In this document: piece by piece, positions 1-5,573 of the stretch
Layout: every line of letters begins with the position of its first letter
Numbering within the stretch: the stretch's first letter is position 1
Source of the DNA: Bryobacteraceae bacterium
GTDB taxonomy: Bacteria; Acidobacteriota; Terriglobia; Bryobacterales; Bryobacteraceae
DNA length: 6,306 nt
Reading direction: 5' to 3'
Assembly (NCBI GenBank): GCA_947456995.1
Contig: CANGVB010000229.1
Coordinates: 1-6,306, forward strand
Translations under genes and position numbers: made by a program
Notes under the pieces: generated by a model
What the model was told of the DNA's origin: nothing
Database searches by the model: none
Seen by the model: the letters and a program-made list of their open reading frames with translations, nothing else

Positions 1-1446
1 AGTGCGTGTAGTTGCCCACAGAATCCCCTTCTCATCATCGGCAATCGTCCGGAATTCTTCGCCTGCCAGCGGAATCTCCGCCGCCTTGTTCCAGGCCTTT
101 CCGTCAAGCTTCAAGATCTGCGCAACAGACCTCATTGCTGTCAAAATCGTTTGCTCTGCATAGCGGGCAAACGACACATCATATACAACCTCTGGTGCCG
201 CGCTGCGACTCTCGAGGTTCTTGCCGTCGTATTCAAACAGTCCTCGTGCAGACCCAAGCCACAGCGATTTCTCCCGCGCACTCAAAGACCACACCGCATC
301 CTCGATCCCACTCACTGGCTCAAAAATCGGAACTTGCGTGTCCTCGGTCGTCTTCAGCCGAAACAGCCCGCTGGTGGTGCCTGCATACAGCGAATTTTGC
401 CATCGTCCAAGACTCAGCAAAGCTCCTCTCAAGCCATTTGCTTCGCTGTAATAGGTAAGCCGCGGCACAAACCGGATCAAGCCATTAAATGTCGCAAGCC
501 ATACTCCGCCCTGCCGGTCGATCGTAATGCCCGCCACGTAATCGCTGGGCAAACCACTCTTGGAGTTGTACTGCCGTAATTCGTTTCCCGCAGAATCCGC
601 AAGAATCAGCCCCCCCCGCGTGCTCCCAAACGCAATCAGATTAGGTGCAATCTGCGCCACAGAGTAGAGCGATACTTCCTGTGCTTTCTGGGCTACTGGC
701 AGCGCTTGAGCTTCAAAGCCCTTGGCTGTCTTGAGAAAGAATTCTTTGCTGCTGGCAATCGTGACACCCTGATTGGTCTGAAACGCTCCCCGCGGGTCCA
801 GCTTGAGAAACACCTCTCCACCCGGCGCCAGCTTCAGTTCTTCACCTTCAAGCCGGTGCAGCCCCACTCCCGAAACTTGTACGTGCAGCACATTCTCAAT
901 CAGAAAGGCCCGCCGCAATCTCCCCTTCGCCTTCCAGATCCTGATTCCGTTGCTGGGGTTATAGAGGATCAGCCGTTCTGTCGTGCTGAAGTAAACCCCT
1001 TGTGGGGTAGCGACAATGCTCCAGACATCCCCGAACTTCCGCTCTTTAGGGTCCATCCTGTCGAGGATCGAAACATACCGCGTAGCACCTGAGGCGTCTT
1101 GCGCCAGATACCCCGCTTCATTCTGGCCTCCCACATACACAACACCACTTTCGGTAAGCGCCAGAGACCGAACCGCTTTCGCATTGGGCAATGGAATTCT
1201 TCGCCATGTGATGCCATCGAATTCCAGCAACCCGTCGGTGTTGCCAAAGTACATCACCCCACGGGAATCTTCAAGTGCAGCCCAGTTTTGAGGTGATGCC
1301 AGGTAGGCTTTTTGAGAGTACGTCCTGAAGACGAAATCGCCTGCTTCCGAGGCGCCAGCAGCTTGCCCCAATCCAGCCAGCAACGCAACCAGCAACGCAA
1401 AAACACGAGGGTGTGACTTCAAATTTAGGCTTGAAAATCCAGACAC
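1..1446 (-). CDS. Two-component-regulator propeller sensor protein, N-terminal part (runs off window)
   Basis: The open frame runs without a stop from position 1446 to the window edge and gives 482 residues; the C-terminus is missing. Start: GTG at 1446-1444 is chosen because a GAGAGGAG Shine-Dalgarno lies at 1466-1459 and an in-frame stop sits at 1467-1465; TTG at 1422 is an alternative. Residues about 10-33 form a signal peptide (basic start, then a hydrophobic run with ALLVALLAGLG). The rest reads as repeated propeller blades: NWAALEDSRGVMYFGNTDGL (55-73, followed by LEFDG), GDVWSIVATPQGVYFST (139-155), SGLPSDYVAGITIDRQGGVW (297-316, the clearest Reg_prop repeat), AVWSLSAREKSLWLGSARGL (384-403) and FRTIADDEKGILWATT (465-480). 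In known families such propellers are periplasmic ligand-binding parts, normally followed by a Tyr-rich domain, one membrane helix and a histidine kinase, GGDEF, cyclase, phosphatase or DNA-binding output. Which output applies here cannot be seen. The ligand is unknown. Confidence 0.86.
   Translation of the reverse strand, partial: MSGFSSLNLKSHPRVFALLVALLAGLGQAAGASEAGDFVFRTYSQKAYLASPQNWAALEDSRGVMYFGNTDGLLEFDGITWRRIPLPNAKAVRSLALTESGVVYVGGQNEAGYLAQDASGATRYVSILDRMDPKERKFGDVWSIVATPQGVYFSTTERLILYNPSNGIRIWKAKGRLRRAFLIENVLHVQVSGVGLHRLEGEELKLAPGGEVFLKLDPRGAFQTNQGVTIASSKEFFLKTAKGFEAQALPVAQKAQEVSLYSVAQIAPNLIAFGSTRGGLILADSAGNELRQYNSKSGLPSDYVAGITIDRQGGVWLATFNGLIRFVPRLTYYSEANGLRGALLSLGRWQNSLYAGTTSGLFRLKTTEDTQVPIFEPVSGIEDAVWSLSAREKSLWLGSARGLFEYDGKNLESRSAAPEVVYDVSFARYAEQTILTAMRSVAQILKLDGKAWNKAAEIPLAGEEFRTIADDEKGILWATTRT
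610..617. repeat. Homopolymer run of eight C (G8 in the coding sense)
   Basis: Eight consecutive C residues lie inside the propeller sensor gene and encode Arg-Gly-Gly near residues 277-279. The frame is intact on both sides and the blade pattern continues, so the run has the in-frame length here. Runs of this length can slip in replication or be misread in sequencing. Confidence 0.9.
1377..1400. repeat. Perfect 12-base tandem duplication in signal-peptide coding region
   Basis: The unit CCAGCAACGCAA occurs twice without a gap (1377-1388 and 1389-1400). On the minus strand it lies in the hydrophobic core of the sensor's signal peptide and encodes the repeated ALLV/ALLA. The unit is exactly four codons, so gain or loss of a copy would keep the frame and only change the length of the hydrophobic stretch. 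Confidence 0.9.
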
Positions 1447-1458
1447 CGGCTGCTTTTG

Positions 1459-1466
1459 CTCCTCTC
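1459..1466 (-). promoter_or_regulatory. Ribosome binding site of the propeller sensor gene
   Basis: GAGAGGAG on the minus strand lies 12 bases before the GTG at 1446. The spacing is a little long, but this is the only good Shine-Dalgarno match near the frame and it decides the GTG start. It begins only three bases after the T-run of the upstream hairpin. Confidence 0.6.
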
Positions 1467-1469
1467 AAG

Positions 1470-1493
1470 AAAAAACGCGGATCATGTCCGCGT
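1470..1493 (-). terminator. Rho-independent terminator (possible leader attenuator)
   Basis: Read on the minus strand, ACGCGGA (1493-1487), a five-base loop and TCCGCGT (1481-1475) make a perfect 7-bp GC-rich stem. The last T of the stem starts a run of six T (1475-1470). It lies 34 bases past the stop codon of the PEP-CTERM gene, so it is well placed to end that transcript. It also directly precedes the ribosome binding site of the next gene on the same strand, so it could act as an attenuator or a partial terminator for the sensor gene. Confidence 0.78.
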
Positions 1494-1526
1494 CTTCTCT
1501 AAGAATGTAGCATTTTGTGATTTTGT

Positions 1527-2357
1527 TTAGCTTCGCCGACGTCGAAGAAGTGCTCCCAGTCCAATCAATGCAGACCCCATGAGAAGGGCGTTGGCTGGTT
1601 CCGGGACGGTCAGGATCACTGGAGTTACGACGCCGTCAAATCCGGTAACCTTGCCTGGTTCATAGTCGAGCAGGATTAGAACGTTGATCACTTCGGCTGG
1701 GGTCCGGAAAAGAACCGAGTCTTTCACCGGAATGCTCGTGTTCACATCACCGTCTGTTTTGATGATGTACGAGTCTTGCCTTGGTCCAATGCAGGGAAAC
1801 GTGCTCCCGGCGTAGCTGGAGCGTGAAAGGGACTGAATATAGGCAAAGTTTGATTGCCCATTGGGCGCCGCAGCAAAGTCCTGGTCGGCGCAGATGAACT
1901 TGGTGCCGTAGACAGCACCAGTCGGTGGATCCAGAAAAAGCTCGTCGCCCGCGATGATCGGCGGCGGATCGGCGCGATAGAAAAACGCATACCGCTCTAG
2001 CTTGCCGGGATCAATGGTCCTGTTAAAGAGGTTTGGTTTCGAAAGAATGGGGAAGAAGTCGAAGGCACTCCGTGTTGCATCTGGTCTGACCATGATGTCA
2101 CTTGCTGTAATGCCATTGCTGAAGTTTGGATCCACCACGCCCGGCGATAACAGGCCAAAGGCTGCGAAGTCAAATTTATTGAATACAAGTTGCCCGATTT
2201 GGCAGGATCCGCCTGAGTTACTCGTTCCATAATTGTTCAGATACTGTTGCAATGTTGCTTCTGGGCAGAGCGGAGTTCCTGTCCCAATGTTGGTTGCAAA
2301 AAGACTAGGCGCTATCAAAAATAGCCCTGAAACTAATAATTTCTTTGAAATATCCAA
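1527..2357 (-). CDS. PEP-CTERM sorting domain-containing surface/secreted protein
   Basis: The protein has 276 residues. It starts at TTG (2357-2355) with GGAGGA eight bases upstream; no in-frame ATG lies nearby. Residues 1-21 are a signal peptide (KK, then LLVSGLFLIAPSLFA). The C-terminus is a textbook PEP-CTERM tail: VPEP at 251-254, a hydrophobic helix at about 256-271 and the basic end RRRRS. In known systems this tail is recognised by an exosortase (EpsH family), which cuts the protein and releases it to the envelope or exopolysaccharide layer; no exosortase gene is in the window. The mature part has an N-terminal pattern with two cysteines (C31 and C52, the latter in GGSCQIGQLVF) that resembles other PEP-CTERM proteins and could form a disulfide. 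Two further cysteines lie at 156 and 189. No enzyme motif is visible and the exact role is unknown. The gene ends at a hairpin terminator. Confidence 0.9.
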   Translation of the reverse strand: MDISKKLLVSGLFLIAPSLFATNIGTGTPLCPEATLQQYLNNYGTSNSGGSCQIGQLVFNKFDFAAFGLLSPGVVDPNFSNGITASDIMVRPDATRSAFDFFPILSKPNLFNRTIDPGKLERYAFFYRADPPPIIAGDELFLDPPTGAVYGTKFICADQDFAAAPNGQSNFAYIQSLSRSSYAGSTFPCIGPRQDSYIIKTDGDVNTSIPVKDSVLFRTPAEVINVLILLDYEPGKVTGFDGVVTPVILTVPEPANALLMGSALIGLGALLRRRRS

Positions 2358-2365
2358 AACAAAAA

Positions 2366-2371
2366 TCCTCC
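2366..2371 (-). promoter_or_regulatory. Strong Shine-Dalgarno (GGAGGA) that fixes a TTG start
   Basis: GGAGGA on the minus strand lies eight bases before the TTG at 2357. Its strength and ideal spacing, together with the signal peptide that follows, decide the non-ATG start of the PEP-CTERM gene. An ATG at 2388 is out of frame and upstream of this site. Confidence 0.8.
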
Positions 2372-2411
2372 GCCAGCTCGTACTTCATAACAGAAGTCGC
2401 AATCTTGACTC

Positions 2412-2444
2412 CCAAAATTAGCATGGCGGGGGATTAGATTTTGG
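2412..2444. repeat. Inverted repeat upstream of the PEP-CTERM gene
   Basis: CCAAAAT (2412-2418) and ATTTTGG (2438-2444) form a perfect 7-base inverted repeat around a 19-base, G-rich centre. It lies in the 126-base spacer between the mntH stop and the PEP-CTERM start, 55 bases or more upstream of the latter. It could be a two-half-site operator or a chance repeat in AT-rich DNA. No convincing -35/-10 pair was found next to it. Confidence 0.35.
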
Positions 2445-2483
2445 TATGTTACTTACTACTTTGGCCGGAGTTTTGTACTGGTA

Positions 2484-4328
2484 CTAACGGACTATCAAAA
2501 CCGGTGCTGCCACTTCGTGGCGCACCGCATTGATCGTCGAACCAAAGATCACATCCTTGATTCCAGAGTGGCCGTGAGCTCCCATAATGATCAGATCGGG
2601 CTTGAAGATTCTGGCAGCCTCTACAATGGCCTGGCGAGGGCTCTCCCGGTGCACAATTTTGATTTCGGCCTCAATCCCTTGTTCCGCAAGTTTGGCCACA
2701 ACACGCGTCAAATAGAGCGTGCCCTCTTCCACTTCTGCCGTCTCGCTCAACTCACCATACACCTGGCTGGTCACACCCTCTTCGGCATGCAATAGCAGCA
2801 GCTTGGCCCCATGCTGCCTCGCCAGCGCACTGGCATGCGCCAGCGCCGTCGCATCTAGTTCCGAGTGGTCCAGCGGCAGCAGAATCACTTTGTAGCTCGG
2901 CGGTGCGATTGCCTGAATTTCCGGCAACGGCATCGTATCCACATGTGGCACCGCATCCGGCTTGGGCAGCCAGGGTTGGGCTGTCACCCAAATCAGAAGT
3001 CCCAAAATAGGCGCAATCAGCGCTACCGCCCAAAGCCCAAGCGGGCTCAACGTCTGCCAGGCCAGTCTCAGATTGAGTCCAACGATGATGGCTGCCGTCA
3101 GCCATGCCAGTACTTTTACCCACAGCGCGTTGGCAAACTCACCCATCTTCGTTTTGTCCGAAGTGAAATGAATCAACGGGATGATGGCAAACGGCAATTG
3201 TAGGCTCAGCACCACCTGGCTAAAGATGAGTAATCGATAGGTCGCTTCCTCCCCGGCAATCAGAATCGTAAGAATCGCCGGAATGATCGCTAGCAGCCGC
3301 GTCAGCAACCGCCGCAGCCACGGCTGCATCCGCAGATTCACAAAGCCTTCCATCACGATCTGGCCAGCCATCGTGCCGGTGATGGTGGAAGACTGCCCAC
3401 TCGCCAGTAGTGCCACCGCAAACAGCACACTAGCCATCGTCGTACCCAGCAGCGGCGCCAGCAACAAATGCGCCTCCTGAATCTCTCTCACTTCCTTGCC
3501 AAGTTTGAAGAAAGTACTAGCCGCCAGAATCAGAATCCCCGCGTTCACAAACAGGGCCAGGTTCAGCGCGATCGCACTATCGAGAAAATTAAACCGGCAG
3601 GCCGTCCGCTTCTCTTCCACCGACGTCCCAATACGCCTCGTCTGCACCAGAGCCGAGTGCAGGTACAGGTTGTGCGGCATCACCGTCGCCCCAAGAATCC
3701 CAATCGCCACATAAAGGCTCTCGCTCGTAAGCCTCGGGATCAATCCCGTTGCCATTTCGGCCAGGTCCGGTTTAGCCCAATACATCTCAATGGCAAAACA
3801 CGCCCCAATCGTCGTAATCAATACCAGCACCAGCGCTTCGATAAACCGGATGCCGTAGCGGGTCAGCCAAAGAATCACCAGCGCATCCAGACTCGTAATC
3901 AACACCCCGTAAAGCAGTGGCATTTTGAACAGCAGGTTGAGCGCAATCGCCGCCCCCAGAATCTCTGCCAGATCACACGCCGCAATCGCCAGCTCACACA
4001 GAATCCACAACGAATAGTTCACTACCGGTGGATAAGATTCCCGGCAAGCCTGCGCGAGATCCCGTCCCCGAATCAGCCCCAGACGCGCACTCAGCGTCTG
4101 CAACAAAACTGCCATCAGGTTCGACATGATCAGAACCCAAAGCAATTGGTATCCAAATCGTGCCCCACCCTCAAGGTCCGTGGCCCAGTTTCCAGGGTCC
4201 ATATAGCCCACACTCACCAGATAAGCAGGGCCCGAAAACGCAAGCAGTCGGCGCCAAAACCCCGTGTGTTTGACGCCGACCGATGAATGTACTTCTGCGA
4301 GTGATTTGCCCTTGAGGCTCTGAACCAT
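2484..4328 (-). CDS. mntH: Nramp-family Mn2+/H+ symporter fused to a UspA domain
   Basis: The protein has 614 residues against about 410-440 for ordinary MntH. Residues about 28-428 are a full Nramp transporter that imports Mn2+ (and Fe2+) with protons across the inner membrane. TM1 carries DPGNWATD (44-51; D44 and N47 are metal ligands in the family) and TM6 carries GATVMPHNLYLHS (213-225; A214 and M217 ligands, H219 and H224 matching the TM6 histidines of E. coli MntH). AGQIVMEGF (321-329) and FTSDKTKMGEF (388-398) are also MntH-like. An additional hydrophobic stretch at 430-449 looks like a twelfth membrane helix. Residues about 478-614 are a universal stress protein domain: YKVILLPLDHSELD at 479-492 and the ATP-binding G-2x-G-9x-G-S pattern complete at G583, G586, G596 and S597. 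The start is ATG 4328 with a modest purine-rich site (AAAGAG). The gene follows the dehydrogenase gene by 32 bases and may be read with it. Confidence 0.95.
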   Translation of the reverse strand: MVQSLKGKSLAEVHSSVGVKHTGFWRRLLAFSGPAYLVSVGYMDPGNWATDLEGGARFGYQLLWVLIMSNLMAVLLQTLSARLGLIRGRDLAQACRESYPPVVNYSLWILCELAIAACDLAEILGAAIALNLLFKMPLLYGVLITSLDALVILWLTRYGIRFIEALVLVLITTIGACFAIEMYWAKPDLAEMATGLIPRLTSESLYVAIGILGATVMPHNLYLHSALVQTRRIGTSVEEKRTACRFNFLDSAIALNLALFVNAGILILAASTFFKLGKEVREIQEAHLLLAPLLGTTMASVLFAVALLASGQSSTITGTMAGQIVMEGFVNLRMQPWLRRLLTRLLAIIPAILTILIAGEEATYRLLIFSQVVLSLQLPFAIIPLIHFTSDKTKMGEFANALWVKVLAWLTAAIIVGLNLRLAWQTLSPLGLWAVALIAPILGLLIWVTAQPWLPKPDAVPHVDTMPLPEIQAIAPPSYKVILLPLDHSELDATALAHASALARQHGAKLLLLHAEEGVTSQVYGELSETAEVEEGTLYLTRVVAKLAEQGIEAEIKIVHRESPRQAIVEAARIFKPDLIIMGAHGHSGIKDVIFGSTINAVRHEVAAPVLIVR

Positions 4329-4342
4329 AGGTAGCTCTTTCG

Positions 4343-4356
4343 AGTTAACTATAGTT
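4343..4356. promoter_or_regulatory. Overlapping palindromes in the mntH leader (candidate operator/promoter)
   Basis: The 32-base AT-rich spacer before mntH holds two overlapping perfect palindromes, AGTTAACT (4343-4350) and AACTATAGTT (4347-4356). On the minus strand the same patch offers -10-like hexamers (TATAAA at 4360-4355, TATAGT at 4353-4348), but no good -35 is seen. In other bacteria mntH is repressed by MntR or Fur through palindromic sites at this place. The bases here do not match the consensus sites I know, so an operator role is a guess from position and symmetry. Confidence 0.3.
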
Positions 4357-4360
4357 TATA

Positions 4361-5521
4361 TCACTTTTTGTAGGAGATATGCCAAATCTTGTTGTTGCCG
4401 TCTTCCGACACCAACAGGCTGCCATCGTTCATCTGGGCAACCCCAACAGGCCGTCCCCAAACTTCTTTCTGCCCGGCATCCATCATCCAGCCGCCAAGAA
4501 ACTCCTCTGGCGCACCAGCAGGCTTTCCGCCCTTGAATGGAATAAACACTACCGAATAACCAACGCGCTTCGAGCGGTTGCCCGATCCGCGCAACGCAAT
4601 AAAGGCTCCGTTCTTGTACTTGGCTGGAAACAGTTTGCCAGTATAGAAAGTGAAGTCCATGGCGGCGACGTGTGCAGGCAGCACAACATCGGGAACCACT
4701 GTTTTGGCTACCTTTTCAGGTGCCTCGCCCTTATGGCGCGGCTCTTCGTTCGGGCCAATGTAGGCATAAGGCCAACCGTAGAAAGCATCCTTCTTAACAG
4801 AAGTAAAGAAGTCGGGCACCAGGTCATCGCCCAGTCCGTCACGCTCCTGCACGGTCGTCCAAATCTGCTTGCTGGCCGGGTTGAGTTTGATCGTTACCGG
4901 GTTCCGCAAACCGGTTGCGAAAATCTCCGGGTTCGATCCGTCCATGTTGTAAACATTGATCGCTGCGCGATTGGCTGGGTCGCCGGTATCGACATTTGAT
5001 CCCGATCCAACCGAAACGTAAAGCTTGCCGGCCTTGGCATCGATCGCAATCGAGCGTGTCCAGTGGCCCTTGTTGTAGCCCTTGAGCGAAACCAGCGATT
5101 CGCCGGCACCGGCCGTAAGAGCCTGCTCGTCGATCTTGAAGCGCTTGATCGCCTCATCTTCAGAGACATAAAGATACCCTTCATGAAAAGTCATGCCAAA
5201 GGGCCGGGCCAACCCGGTGATCAGCGGCTTGCGGGTCTTGCCGTTATCGGTGAGTGCAATGATGCTGCCATTGGCGATACTGTCTGTTACCAGCACAGCT
5301 CCTCCAGGCAGTTGCAGCATGATGCGCGGCTTGGTAAATCCGGATGCAAACTCGGTGACTGTAAATCCAGCCGGCACAGTGAGCTGGCGGCCATCCGGCT
5401 GCGGCACAACCTTCGGCGGATTTGCGACCACCGGTGTTGCATAAGGGGCAGGTAATTGGGGTTTCTTGTTCTCAGCGGCAAAACTGCACGCGAGTGTGGC
5501 GAGGATAAAGAAAATACGCAT
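4361..5521 (-). CDS. Secreted PQQ-dependent sugar dehydrogenase (sorbosone/glucose dehydrogenase-like)
   Basis: The protein has 386 residues and starts at ATG 5521; a signal peptide follows at once (MRIFFILATLACSFAA). Cleavage after residue 16 is likely, though C12 within TLAC leaves a lipoprotein possible. The body matches the soluble aldose/sorbosone dehydrogenase family (COG2133), a six-bladed propeller that oxidises sugars in the periplasm with PQQ and Ca2+. Visible family blocks: GHWTRSIAID (152-161), where H153 is the probable catalytic His; GLRNP (204-208); DGLGDDLVPDFF (228-239) followed by FYGWPYAY (247-254); a block at 282-321 including PAHVAAMDFTFY and GSGNRSKRVGY; and GRPVGVAQMNDGSLLVSEDG (356-375). 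Substrate and PQQ use are inferred from the family. No PQQ biosynthesis gene is in the window. No clear Shine-Dalgarno precedes the start. mntH follows 32 bases downstream on the same strand. Confidence 0.86.
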   Translation of the reverse strand: MRIFFILATLACSFAAENKKPQLPAPYATPVVANPPKVVPQPDGRQLTVPAGFTVTEFASGFTKPRIMLQLPGGAVLVTDSIANGSIIALTDNGKTRKPLITGLARPFGMTFHEGYLYVSEDEAIKRFKIDEQALTAGAGESLVSLKGYNKGHWTRSIAIDAKAGKLYVSVGSGSNVDTGDPANRAAINVYNMDGSNPEIFATGLRNPVTIKLNPASKQIWTTVQERDGLGDDLVPDFFTSVKKDAFYGWPYAYIGPNEEPRHKGEAPEKVAKTVVPDVVLPAHVAAMDFTFYTGKLFPAKYKNGAFIALRGSGNRSKRVGYSVVFIPFKGGKPAGAPEEFLGGWMMDAGQKEVWGRPVGVAQMNDGSLLVSEDGNNKIWHISYKK

Positions 5522-5573
5522 AGTTCTAGGGACGCGCTGAGTTTATCATGAGCAGGCGATATACTGCTTCCCT
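5522..5573. promoter_or_regulatory. 52-base divergent promoter region
   Basis: This spacer must hold the start signals for both divergent genes unless they lie inside coding sequence. On the plus strand TATACT (5560-5565) is a good -10, only eight bases before the ATG at 5574, with a poor -35 (CTGAGT, 5537-5542) 17 bases upstream. Transcription would then begin at or within about two bases of the ATG. On the minus strand GATAAA (5547-5542) is a possible -10. Neither gene has a recognisable Shine-Dalgarno. Confidence 0.45.

Noticed and set aside
12..1296. Several plus-strand open frames of 65-148 codons across the first 1.3 kb
   Set aside because: They are antisense to the continuous 482-codon sensor frame, have low-complexity Ser/Pro/Arg-rich translations without recognisable domains, and the minus-strand frame shows repeated propeller blades.
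1531..1547. Small dyad CTTCG...CGAAG with CGACGTCG inside, at the end of the PEP-CTERM gene
   Set aside because: It lies within the codons of the Arg-rich tail, is only five base pairs long and is explained by CGN arginine codons.
2465..2504. Imperfect inverted repeat overlapping the mntH stop (CCGG-AG-TTTTG with CAAAACCGG, plus GTACTGGTAC inside) as a terminator
   Set aside because: The stem is short, carries a two-base bulge around a 20-base loop, and has no T-run after it on the minus strand, so it does not look like an intrinsic terminator.
3468..4286. A 272-codon plus-strand open frame opposite mntH
   Set aside because: Its translation is an Arg/Gln/Pro/His-rich string typical of the antisense of a membrane protein gene; the minus-strand frame is an unmistakable Nramp transporter.
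4329..4400. A manganese (yybP-ykoY) riboswitch before mntH
   Set aside because: Only 32 non-coding bases separate mntH from the preceding gene, too few for the aptamer, and no matching core is seen in the end of the upstream gene.
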